This document shows positions 1 through 4,936 of a stretch of 5,232 nt of DNA, in pieces. The notes beneath the pieces are model-generated. The model saw only the letters and a list, made by a program, of their open reading frames with translations, had not been told where the DNA came from and searched no databases. Within the stretch, counting starts at the first letter, position 1; every line of letters begins with the position of its first letter. Source of the DNA: JAWXVD01 sp044425705. GTDB taxonomy: Bacteria > Bacillota > Clostridia > Lachnospirales > Lachnospiraceae. Position numbers and translations under genes: made by a program. The stretch is taken from NCBI GenBank assembly GCA_044425705.1, contig JAWXVD010000185.1, forward strand, positions 1-5,232. The letters run 5' to 3'.

Positions 1-27
1 TCTGCTGTAAACGATATGGAATTATAG
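1..27 (+). CDS. possible last codons of an upstream gene (partial)
   Basis: Frame 1 is open from the window edge and reads SAVNDMEL before a TAG at 25-27. The stop overlaps the AGGAG (26-30) that serves the next gene, a spacing typical of co-transcribed genes. Only eight codons are visible, so neither product nor reality of the gene can be settled. Frame 3 is also open, to a stop at about 59, but it runs through the start of the next gene and is less plausible. Confidence 0.3.
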   Translation, partial: SAVNDMEL

Positions 28-40
28 GAGAAAATCATTT

Positions 41-355
41 ATGGAATATGATTGTGTAAATACACGCGCAAGAAAAGAAGAAAACAAACATTGGAAAGGT
101 CACATTTTATCTTATGTAAAGCGAAAAGATGGATTTGAAGCGGAGATATCAGGCCGTGGAAGTAGCTTTCACCTTATTGTGGGTGAAACTAGACACGGTA
201 ACTACCTATGTATTCCTACATGGGAAGTAGGGAGCGAACTTGCTGATTATAATGACACCTTTTGGAATCAGGAACAAATAGGCAGGCAACTTTCAGCTGT
301 AGATAGTATTACCCTTGCAAACGGCATAAAAGCTATCGGAATATTGCTAAAATAA
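41..355 (+). CDS. DUF6618-like small protein, function unknown
   Basis: Encodes 104 residues. The start is supported by AGGAG at 26-30, ten bases before the ATG. The central part reads GRGSSFHLIVG, then GNYLCIPTWEVG, then LADYNDTFWN, ending in a short hydrophobic helix. I recognise this pattern as the DUF6618 family: small soluble proteins of Clostridia, often among the cargo of integrative and conjugative elements. The family name is from memory, not a search. No signal peptide, membrane segment or catalytic motif is visible, and no biochemical role is known to me. The length looks complete for the family. The SD overlaps the stop of a possible upstream frame, so this may be the last gene of an operon entering from the left, closed by the hairpin at 363-403. 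Confidence 0.78.
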   Translation: MEYDCVNTRARKEENKHWKGHILSYVKRKDGFEAEISGRGSSFHLIVGETRHGNYLCIPTWEVGSELADYNDTFWNQEQIGRQLSAVDSITLANGIKAIGILLK

Positions 356-362
356 TCTAATG

Positions 363-403
363 AAAACTATCACTTATGGTTCGCTGTGGGTGGTAGTTTT
401 TTT
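363..403 (+). terminator. rho-independent terminator after the DUF6618-like gene
   Basis: The arms AAAACTATCAC (363-373) and GTGGTAGTTTT (390-400) pair over 11 bp with one G-T pair. The loop is 16 bases and a run of seven T spans 397-403. It starts seven bases after the stop of the upstream gene. The stem is AT-rich at its base but the arrangement is typical. Confidence 0.75.
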
Positions 404-496
404 ATTGGAATAAAATGATGAAGTTATGGAAATAGCATGATTTTACGGTAATAATATGATGGAATATGAAGTAGTTTTATGGAATTAATATGATGG
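401..496 (+). repeat. imperfect short repeats, consensus near TTTATGGAATTAATATGATG
   Basis: Four degenerate copies start near 401, 423, 442 and 476, each with a TTTATGG-like start and an AATATGATG-like end. The last two are closest to each other (TTTACGG-TAATAATATGATGG and TTTATGGAATTAATATGATGG). Spacing is irregular (about 22, 19 and 34 bases). They could be decayed iteron-like sites or simply low-complexity AT-rich sequence. Confidence 0.3.
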
Positions 497-629
497 TGAT
501 TGTGGCTACAATGTGGCGTATTACAATAATTATGGTAATAACAGAGATTTCCGAGTTGTCATTAATCCTGACAGTTCCCACTGTTGGGATTTTTTATTGC
601 TTAATTTATCTAGCATGTGCAATCCTTGA
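489..629 (+). pseudogene. frame remnant with Asn/Tyr-rich tail
   Basis: From 489 a frame without a usable start reads GYNVAYYNNYGNNRDFRVVI followed by NPDSSHCWDF, and ends at a TGA at 627-629. The Tyr/Asn/Gly-rich stretch followed by a hydrophobic strand recalls the C-terminal end of DUF6273-type or formylglycine-enzyme-type (FGE) domains. The match is too short to name. A TAA at 486-488 cuts the frame upstream, and there is no SD. The hairpin at 576-595 lies inside it. It may be the tail of a gene whose front was deleted, or chance. Confidence 0.25.
576..595 (+). terminator. short hairpin with T-run
   Basis: TCCCA (576-580) and TGGGA (585-589) form a five-base-pair stem with a CTGT loop, followed by six T (590-595). 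The form is that of a weak rho-independent terminator on +. No intact gene precedes it, so it may have ended the decayed frame at 489. Confidence 0.5.
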
Positions 630-890
630 CACTTACCGCTTACAAAAAAATACCAAGTGAATGTAGTTTAAAACAGATTAAAAATAAGTGCTTCAAATAA
701 GTTGTAGTAATCATATCATAGGTGATATTAATTTACATTACACATTTTTTTGATGCACTTACCGGACATTTAATGTACCTATTAATAATTCTAAATAGCT
801 TTTCTAATTTTCAAAAATGAGAGCCAGTGAAAAAAACAGCTAGTTGATAACATTTCTCTATTATGTTATAAATGAATAATAATATCCATA
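596..890. other. gap without a gene
   Basis: I see no coding frame with an SD here. Small symmetric elements are present: ATATCA/TGATAT with a four-base loop (713-728), the 11-bp palindrome ACATTTAATGT (766-776), and the nonamer CACTTACCG twice (630-638 and 756-764), with TAAGTGC at 685-691 as an inverted partner of GCACTTA at 755-761. A TTGACA at 626-631 has no good -10 at 16-18 bases. The part near 830-869 may hold the terminator of the leftward operon. Confidence 0.5.
830..869 (-). terminator. weak candidate terminator of the leftward two-gene operon
   Basis: On - an AT-rich hairpin, ATAACAT/ATGTTAT with a nine-base loop (847-869), lies 21 bases after the stop of the 891-1262 gene. A run of seven T (830-836) follows, but about ten bases separate stem and T-run. 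The stem is weak, so termination here is uncertain. Confidence 0.25.
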
Positions 891-1262
891 TCAAAAGTCA
901 ATATCATCTATTCCTTCAATAAATCCTTCCATAATATCATCTACTTTATTAACCTTACGTTCCGCAAGTCGATATAATCTCCATAAATCACTGCTTCTCT
1001 TTAAATCATCTTCATATATTTCGCTTATCGTATTAAATTCATCATCACATATAGAAAGCATACAATTAGCACTTTGAACTTCTTCTCCATATCCATCATA
1101 TTCCATAGTATTGTATTTTTCTAAAACAAGTTTTTTATCTCCATTTTCAATATAATATGGTTGATATAAACTATGCAATTTATTGGATTTTGCTGGCCTC
1201 CATTCTACCTTTCCATTTTTTGTTCCACTTATCAGCTTATTAATAAAAACTTCATTTTCCAT
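891..1262 (-). CDS. small acidic protein, unknown function
   Basis: Encodes 123 residues. The start is set by AAAGGAG on - at 1272-1278, nine bases before the ATG. This SD touches the TGA (1278-1280) of the gene upstream, so the two are almost certainly co-transcribed and perhaps translationally coupled. No signal peptide or membrane segment is seen. The N-terminus (FINKLISGTKNGKVEWRPA, about residues 6-24) is followed by a Tyr-rich middle, a beta-like strand (KLVLEKYNTM, 44-53) and a charged C-terminal helix, LWRLYRLAERKVNKVDDIM (93-111), ending in an acidic tail. The overall plan resembles small uncharacterised proteins found next to accessory genes in clostridia and bacilli, but I cannot name a family. 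A cytosolic partner of the membrane protein encoded just upstream is a reasonable inference from the operon and no more. Confidence 0.75.
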   Translation of the reverse strand: MENEVFINKLISGTKNGKVEWRPAKSNKLHSLYQPYYIENGDKKLVLEKYNTMEYDGYGEEVQSANCMLSICDDEFNTISEIYEDDLKRSSDLWRLYRLAERKVNKVDDIMEGFIEGIDDIDF

Positions 1263-1277
1263 AAACCTTTGCTCCTT

Positions 1278-1706
1278 TCATCCAACATAAACATCATTTA
1301 TGTCTAAATCTTCAAGAATTTTATTAAGTTTAATTGTTATATCTTGTTTATCTATATCTTGATACTTACAATTAATAACTTTTTTTATTCCCTTTATATT
1401 TGTCTTCATTTTTTTATCAAAAAATATTGCGTAATGATCCAACGCTGATATTTCTCTATTTATCTCACCAAGTATCTTGTTATCAAATACATCATCTTTT
1501 TCTATAGAATCCAACATACCTTGCAATTTATTTTGGGCTTTTTTCTTCTGCTTCAAATATTTATCATGGTTTAGTAAACTTTTAATACTATTTTTAATTT
1601 GTCCCGTTTTTACATATATAAAAATTGAAACAAAAAAACTTATAGTACTGATTAAACCCCCATAGGAATTAAGCCATTCATTTGCCTTTTTCCACAATTC
1701 TTCCAT
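1278..1706 (-). CDS. small membrane-anchored protein, unknown function
   Basis: Encodes 142 residues. The start is supported by AGGAGG on - at 1711-1716, four bases before the ATG. One transmembrane helix is visible at about residues 15-33 (SYGGLISTISFFVSIFIYV). A Lys-rich stretch follows (KTGQIKNSIKS to KQKKKAQNK, 34-59), so by the positive-inside rule the remaining soluble part should face the cytoplasm. That part is mostly helical and charged, with alternating Leu/Ile positions, and ends DLDINDVYVG. No enzymatic motif is visible. It is the first gene of a two-gene operon and the 123-residue gene follows after 15 bases. The TATAAT at 1730-1735 is its likely -10 box. A GATC (1707-1710) lies between SD and ATG. 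Single-helix proteins of this size occur in defence, toxin and phage loci, but nothing here decides among them. Confidence 0.75.
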   Translation of the reverse strand: MEELWKKANEWLNSYGGLISTISFFVSIFIYVKTGQIKNSIKSLLNHDKYLKQKKKAQNKLQGMLDSIEKDDVFDNKILGEINREISALDHYAIFFDKKMKTNIKGIKKVINCKYQDIDKQDITIKLNKILEDLDINDVYVG

Positions 1707-1729
1707 GATCCCTCCTAAACATATATTTG

Positions 1730-1751
1730 ATTATATGATATTGTTAATATC
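1730..1751 (-). promoter_or_regulatory. -10 box and adjoining 15-bp palindrome upstream of the two-gene operon
   Basis: On - TATAAT lies at 1730-1735, 23 bases before the start codon of the membrane-protein gene. No convincing -35 is found at 16-18 bases. Directly upstream is a perfect palindrome, GATATT-GTT-AATATC (1737-1751), placed between the expected -35 and -10. Its position fits an operator for a repressor or activator. The palindrome is AT-rich and short, so chance is possible. Confidence 0.45.
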
Positions 1752-1767
1752 TCTTTACACTTTTTTC

Positions 1768-1875
1768 TAAATCCCTGCCTTGTAACACCTAAACTTTTAC
1801 AATAGAAAAAATTTTATCTTTTATCATGCCGTTTTTAGTGTTTATTGCAATAAACACTAATCTTTCTTGTTGTCT
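1768..1875 (-). pseudogene. IS3 orfB (transposase) N-terminal remnant
   Basis: The frame reads RQQERLVFIAINTKNGMIKD and on to FSIVKV before a TAG at 1789-1791. One missing base in the A-run at 1795-1798 explains that stop: in the next frame the sequence continues LGVTRQGF, the usual start of IS3 OrfB. After GF the sequence no longer fits (normally a Tyr-Lys-Tyr-Leu-like continuation), which marks the deletion point near 1768. Only about 35 of the usual 270-300 residues remain, without any of the DDE catalytic residues. The frame overlaps the end of orfA, as is normal in this family. Confidence 0.75.
1835..1860. repeat. 26-bp perfect palindrome without a loop
   Basis: TTAGTGTTTATTG (1835-1847) is followed directly by its exact reverse complement (1848-1860). 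Symmetry ends at 1834/1861. It covers the overlap of the broken orfA and orfB frames, where IS3 elements often place structures that help frameshifting. There is no T-run on either side, so it is not a normal terminator. It could also form a cruciform or bind a dimeric protein. Confidence 0.8.
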
Positions 1876-2195
1876 TCCGACAACTGGCTGCAAAAAAGTG
1901 CTTGCTTCTTCCAGAAATTCATTTTCCTCTTTTAAACGGCGAATTTCCTTATCCTGTTCTCTTAGCTGTTTTTAAGCTGGATTAACTCTTCATTAAGAGA
2001 TAAAGCATTTTTAGGCGTATGAACTGCCTTTTTTACATCTAAACGACCTTCTTTGAAAGTTTTCCACCATGTATAGATAGTACCTGGTGGAAGTCCAAGT
2101 TCATTAGCAGCTTTATGTCAATCAATTTCCTGCACCAATTTTACAGCCTGAGATTTAAATTGCTAATCATACATTTTTGTAATGCGTTTTGCCAT
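1835..2195 (-). pseudogene. IS3 orfA (transposase DNA-binding subunit), broken
   Basis: Starts at an ATG (2195) with AGGAG at 2204-2208, eight bases upstream. It reads MAKRITKMYD, then a TAG at codon 11 (2163-2165), QFKSQAVKLVQEID, a TGA at codon 26 (2118-2120), then HKAANELGLPPGTIYTWWK, a typical IS3 helix-turn-helix. A lost base in the five-A run at 1969-1973 shifts the frame. After it the leucine-zipper part continues QLREQDKEIRRLKEENEFLE and EASTFFAAS, ending at 1835-1837. The two stops look like C-to-T changes of Gln (CAG) and Arg (CGA) codons, which is inference. In working elements this protein binds the terminal repeats and joins OrfB by frameshifting. Here it cannot be made in full. 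Confidence 0.85.
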
Positions 2196-2203
2196 TTTGT
2201 ATT

Positions 2204-2247
2204 CTCCTATTCTCTGTTTATTATATATCAAAATCCTTGAGAATAGG
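2204..2247 (-). promoter_or_regulatory. IS promoter -10 and SD-hiding inverted repeat
   Basis: CCTATTCTC (2206-2214) and GAGAATAGG (2239-2247) are perfect inverted arms separated by 24 bases. The first arm overlaps the orfA SD (2204-2208). A TATAAT on - at 2220-2225 lies between the arms, so a transcript starting from it would begin near 2213 and lack the upstream arm. Transcripts arriving from outside would contain both arms and fold the SD into a stem. This is the layout by which IS10 and other insertion sequences protect themselves from read-through activation. No good -35 was found. Confidence 0.55.
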
Positions 2248-2284
2248 ATATCAATTTTTATTGTACAACATCAGCAGATATATT

Positions 2285-2338
2285 CTAGTATAAAGTTTCT
2301 ATACTTTTGAGGAATAGTTCTTCCTTCAATTTATCCAT
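2285..2338 (-). pseudogene. 17-codon micro-ORF with its own promoter: truncated gene or leader peptide
   Basis: On - an ATG (2338-2336) follows AGGAAGGAGA with good spacing. It encodes MDKLKEELFLKSIETLY and stops at a TAG (2285-2287). The full promoter at 2376-2404 lies about 40 bases upstream. The peptide is an amphipathic, charged helix like the first helix of many small regulators (TetR-type starts have a similar look), but it is too short to assign. The IS end lies only about 18 bases beyond the stop, so the gene may have been cut by the insertion and later changes. A leader peptide is the alternative: an AT-rich hairpin (AGTATA/TATACT, 2287-2305) lies at its end. Confidence 0.45.
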
Positions 2339-2375
2339 TCTCCTTCCTGAAAGTATCAACATGCCGACACTTTTA

Positions 2376-2404
2376 ATAATATGTGTGTTTTCTGTATACG
2401 TCAA
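2376..2404 (-). promoter_or_regulatory. sigma-70-type promoter reading leftward
   Basis: On - TTGACG (2399-2404) and TATTAT (2376-2381) are separated by exactly 17 bases. Transcription would start near 2369, about 31 bases before the ATG of the micro-ORF. It points into the IS relic and, without a terminator, on to the two-gene operon at 1706. Confidence 0.65.
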
Positions 2405-2457
2405 TATTACTTCTCATATTTTATCTAACAAAAATGCCTATATTTAAACCCGAATAG

Positions 2458-2484
2458 AGGTATATCGCATTTCACGATATACCT
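2458..2484. repeat. hairpin 1 of a pair with identical loop
   Basis: AGGTATATCG (2458-2467) and CGATATACCT (2475-2484) form a perfect 10-bp stem around the loop CATTTCA (TGAAATG on -). No T-run follows on either strand, so it is a poor terminator. The 13-base core TCGCATTTCACGA is shared with hairpin 2, while the outer stem sequence differs. Confidence 0.85.
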
Positions 2485-2502
2485 AGAATCTTTATTTATT
2501 GC

Positions 2503-2537
2503 CCATAAGGGTGTCGCATTTCACGACACCCTTATGG
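2503..2537. repeat. hairpin 2 of a pair with identical loop
   Basis: CCATAAGGGTGTCG (2503-2516) and CGACACCCTTATGG (2524-2537) form a perfect 14-bp stem around the same CATTTCA loop as hairpin 1, 18 bases away. The right arm is followed only by CTTTATC, so a + strand terminator role is possible but weak. On - no T-run follows. Two different stems holding one loop sequence suggest that structure plus loop is what is kept. Confidence 0.88.
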
Positions 2538-2574
2538 CTTTATCTGCACCTTACACTTTGTGCTACGAATTTTA

Positions 2575-2778
2575 TTAGTCCGCTTCAAAAAATTTTAATC
2601 TTCTGAAAATTTCATCTAAGTCTATCAATATTGCTTTTATGCCATCTAGTAACTTTACTTGCCCATTTAATATTATCAAATTCCGTTACATTTTACCTAC
2701 GTATTGTAATTCACTTATTTTATGACAACTAAACCTATTAACTATCTGTAGAAAAATAAAAAAACAATATAAAATCAC
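2575..2778 (-). pseudogene. broken small frame, possible C-terminal remnant
   Basis: On - one frame reads from a GTG (2778) through FSCHKISELQYVGKM, meets a single TAA (2686-2688), then continues RNLIILNGQVKLLDGI and LIDLDEIFRRLKFFEAD to a TAA at 2575-2577. The second half has the composition of a real helical C-terminus, and the single internal stop suggests a decayed gene. There is no strong SD. I do not recognise a family. It may instead be a chance frame. Confidence 0.3.
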
Positions 2779-2820
2779 CGCTTCCTACTAAAAAATGGTG
2801 TTGTTTCTCCAACTATTTTC

Positions 2821-2844
2821 TTGCACCAATGGGTGCGAATTTTT
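2821..2844 (+). terminator. rho-independent terminator on +
   Basis: TTGCACC (2821-2827) pairs with GGTGCGA (2832-2838) over seven bp (one G-T) with an AATG loop, followed by ATTTTT (2839-2844). The hairpin is GC-rich relative to its surroundings. No intact + strand gene lies upstream in the window, so the transcript it ends is unknown. Confidence 0.65.
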
Positions 2845-3110
2845 GAAAATTACAGTAATTAAAATAGAATTTGATTGAATACTGAAAATGAAATTTGTTT
2901 CTTAATGCATTTTGTTTAGTTTTTTATACTGGTGTTGCTATAGTATTTTTAATCTATAGTGTCTTTAGCGTATATGGTTAAATATTGCCATTTTGTTGCT
3001 ATAAAACACTCTTAAATGTTGGATATCCTTCTATTTATATAATACATCTGATGGAAATCCTCAATTTTTTACACTATACTTCAAATTAAAAATATTTATA
3101 TTTCACTAGC
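2845..3110. other. gap without a gene
   Basis: I see no frame with an SD on either strand. The decamer TGTTGCTATA occurs twice (2933-2942 and 2994-3003), and two CTATAG hexamers at about 2938-2943 and 2953-2958 could pair. Nothing with a strong stem and T-run lies after the stop of the 3111-3500 gene, so the end of that transcript is not clear. Confidence 0.5.
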
Positions 3111-3500
3111 CTATTTCTTAAATATCGGATTCTCTATTAATTTCATAAAACCTTCTAATGATTCGGGATTTTTTATTACATTTTCCATAACACTAAACAT
3201 TACTGTATCACTTTTATCTTTGGACTTTCCTTCAAGAGCAATCTGATGTTCTAATTTCATAATCTCCATTTTTTGCACATGATCTTGCTTACTAGTTTCA
3301 ACCTCTAATTGATGTTTTTCTTTGAGAGCATCAATATCTACCTCATGTTGCTTCATCAATTTTTCTATTTCATGTTTATTACTTTCTTCTAATTTTTGTA
3401 TTTGTAGCTTTGCTTTTTTATTAGTAGATAAGTATGATAATAATCCTGTAATAGATGCTGGTACACATGATACCACAAATATATTAATAATCTCTTGCAT
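3111..3500 (-). CDS. membrane-anchored coiled-coil protein, unknown function
   Basis: Encodes 129 residues. The start is supported by GAAGGG on - at 3510-3515, nine bases before the ATG. A hydrophobic N-terminal segment (about residues 4-24, IINIFVVSCVPASITGLLSYL) is followed by a long charged helix rich in Lys, Glu, Gln and His (about 28-92) with a coiled-coil look, e.g. HEIEKLMKQHEVDIDALKEK. The C-terminus (97-129) is a separate helical part, SVMENVIKNPESLEGFMKLI then ENPIFKK. It is probably a single-pass protein that oligomerises through the coiled coil on the cytoplasmic side. No catalytic motif is seen. It lies 134 bases downstream of the methyltransferase on the same strand and no clear promoter was found between them, so shared transcription is likely. 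A role in the restriction-modification locus is guesswork. Confidence 0.72.
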   Translation of the reverse strand: MQEIINIFVVSCVPASITGLLSYLSTNKKAKLQIQKLEESNKHEIEKLMKQHEVDIDALKEKHQLEVETSKQDHVQKMEIMKLEHQIALEGKSKDKSDTVMFSVMENVIKNPESLEGFMKLIENPIFKK

Positions 3501-3634
3501 TTTATTTTTCCCTTCTTTGTTCTACATTCATTAGCTGATGTTTTGTTTTAATAGAACTCCTTCTTTTAATCTAGTTCATTTAACTTAATAGCTATATCTT
3601 TATAAATATTACTTCTCTTAATATATAATTAGAT
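3501..3634 (-). other. gap with a tail-like frame and an unused SD
   Basis: On -, in the methyltransferase frame after its stop and one more (TAA, 3629-3631), an open stretch reads LYIKRSNIYKDIAIKLNELD to a TAA at 3566-3568. An AAGGAG (3557-3562) follows directly, but no start codon lies at the right distance: the next ATGs are over 20 bases away. This looks like the scar of a small gene or gene end lost between the two present genes. No promoter or terminator of good quality was seen. Confidence 0.35.
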
Positions 3635-4879
3635 TCATCTGTAACAGTTAATTTCTAACACTCTGTCTCCAATTCTACTTATCACTGGCACTACCAAAGC
3701 ATTCCCCATAGTAAAATACCTAAACTTATGTGGCATTCCTGTGTTCGTCCAATTATCATCAAATCCATTCAATCTTTCACACTCTATCGGTGTCAATAAC
3801 CTCAATCTACCAGTCACTGCATCCGCTATCACATGAGAGCTTCTATTCACACTTGATTCACTTGTAAGCATGGTTCTTGCTGGCTTGTCTAAATCATCTG
3901 GAAAACACATTCCCCCTTCGCTAAAGGTATATGGTTCACCATTTGGTCTGATTCTAGGTATCTTCTTCGCCCCTTTAAGATATGTCCATTTCTCTGTACT
4001 ACCATTTAAGAAATAACAATCTTCTACTGCCTCTGTATGTCTAATTTGTCTAAGAGTTACTGGTTCATAATGAACTGGTAGTACTTCCTCAGAATAAACT
4101 ATACCATCTATCATGACTCCACTATTGTAAAGTGTGGCTTCAAATTGGTCAGATACTTCTTGTAATGTTGGATATTCCTTTGTAGTCATAGTTGTTAATG
4201 TTTGTTTCTTATTATTTTCATAATTTACGACAGGAAATGGTGTGGAATAAAAGCCATCTATCTTAATCCATTGTTTCAATGTATCTGCCCCTACTTCTGC
4301 AAACGTTGTTTCTAATTTTTTGTATAGACTTGTAGTGTTCTTATATGCAAAAATAAAAATACGTCTTCTTCGTTGTGCAAATCCATATTCTGCCGCATTG
4401 ATAACTCGCCATTCTACTGCATATCCTAAGTCATTCAAACAACGTAAAATAATTCCAAAGTCTCGTCCTCTTTGGCTTGAGGGCGATTTAATCAACCGAT
4501 CCACATTTTCTAATAGTATGTAACTAGGTCTATGCTTTTCTACGATATCTCTAATTTCCCACCATAAGACACCCTTTTTACCTTCAATTCCCTTTGCCCC
4601 TGATTGCGCCACTGAATAGTCTTGACAAGGGAATCCCCCTACCAAAAAATCATGTGGTGGCACCTTATGTTTAGCAATTGCTATATCTTCATTTATATGA
4701 TTCTCTGATTTTCCAAAATGGGAAACATAACAATCATATGCATGTTGTGTTTTTTTACTAGGTTCCCATTGATTTGCCCATATGGTTTCAAAACGACTTG
4801 AACACTTCTCCAATCCAACCCTAAACCCTCCGACACCTGCAAATAATTCTACTACTCTAATTTTGTTATTTCTATTCAT
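3635..4879 (-). CDS. C5-cytosine DNA methyltransferase, Sau3AI-like (predicted GATC)
   Basis: Encodes 414 residues and transfers a methyl group from S-adenosylmethionine to carbon 5 of cytosine in a DNA target. All main motifs are present in order: motif I ELFAGVGGF (11-19), motif IV GGFPCQ with catalytic Cys85, motif VI ENV (124-126), motif VIII QRRRR (169-173), a target-recognition region (about 179-357), motif IX RLRLLTPIECERLNGF (358-373) and motif X MGNALVVP (391-398). Length and the stretches NQWEPSKKTQHA and SQRGRDFGI fit M.Sau3AI-type enzymes (GATC, about 412 residues). That family call is from memory. I chose the ATG at 4879 because AGGGTGG lies five bases upstream. A GTG at 4888 adds three codons but has no spaced SD. 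It appears intact, is divergent from a truncated Sau3AI-like nuclease gene, and has its own promoter. Confidence 0.93.
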   Translation of the reverse strand: MNRNNKIRVVELFAGVGGFRVGLEKCSSRFETIWANQWEPSKKTQHAYDCYVSHFGKSENHINEDIAIAKHKVPPHDFLVGGFPCQDYSVAQSGAKGIEGKKGVLWWEIRDIVEKHRPSYILLENVDRLIKSPSSQRGRDFGIILRCLNDLGYAVEWRVINAAEYGFAQRRRRIFIFAYKNTTSLYKKLETTFAEVGADTLKQWIKIDGFYSTPFPVVNYENNKKQTLTTMTTKEYPTLQEVSDQFEATLYNSGVMIDGIVYSEEVLPVHYEPVTLRQIRHTEAVEDCYFLNGSTEKWTYLKGAKKIPRIRPNGEPYTFSEGGMCFPDDLDKPARTMLTSESSVNRSSHVIADAVTGRLRLLTPIECERLNGFDDNWTNTGMPHKFRYFTMGNALVVPVISRIGDRVLEINCYR

Positions 4880-4904
4880 TCTATCCACCCTAAACCATTT
4901 TTTA

Positions 4905-4913
4905 TGATATAAT
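4905..4913 (+). promoter_or_regulatory. candidate extended -10 for the rightward nuclease fragment
   Basis: TGATATAAT on + (4905-4913) matches an extended -10. It is the inverted copy of the methyltransferase extended -10 (4937-4945). No -35 is present at 17 bases. If used, the transcript would start near 4920 and cross the methyltransferase promoter, giving two opposed overlapping transcripts. Confidence 0.35.
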
Positions 4914-4936
4914 TACTAATAAATTAAATTTATACC

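Larger units (their letters stand above)
1768..2267 (-). mobile_element. degenerate, truncated IS3-family insertion sequence
   Basis: On - the element shows the two-gene layout of IS3: orfA (helix-turn-helix and leucine-zipper part) followed by the overlapping start of orfB. The upstream end is probably near 2267, where - reads TGTACAATAAAAATTG, a plausible terminal repeat start. The other end is lost: recognisable orfB sequence stops near 1768, so the DDE catalytic domain is absent. Both frames carry stops or frameshifts, so it cannot move by itself. No target-site duplication can be assigned because one end is missing. The relic lies directly upstream of the two-gene operon. Confidence 0.85.

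Noticed and set aside
626..656. TTGACA followed by an AT-rich stretch, considered as a + promoter
   Set aside because: No acceptable -10 at 16-18 bases (the nearest is TACC-like) and no gene follows on +.
1477..1665. 62-codon + frame rich in Phe/Ile
   Set aside because: It is the antisense shadow of the 1278-1706 gene, whose SD and composition are better. Its hydrophobic look comes from reading a Lys/Asn-rich gene backwards.
2824..2850. Short + frames through the hairpin, such as one ending LAPMGANF
   Set aside because: They lack an SD and start, and the hairpin with T-run explains the region better.
2933..3003. Two copies of TGTTGCTATA about 61 bases apart, first considered as CRISPR repeats
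   Set aside because: Only ten bases match, there are just two copies, and no repeat of 25-40 bases surrounds them.
3322..3534. 70-codon + frame
   Set aside because: Antisense shadow of the coiled-coil gene at 3111-3500, without a good SD.
4320..4523. 67-codon + frame
   Set aside because: Antisense shadow inside the conserved methyltransferase motifs VI to VIII. The methyltransferase reading is certain.
4886..4888. GTG as start of the methyltransferase, three codons upstream of the ATG
   Set aside because: The GTG lies within the AGGGTGG that serves as SD for the ATG at 4879 and has no spaced SD of its own. The difference is three residues.
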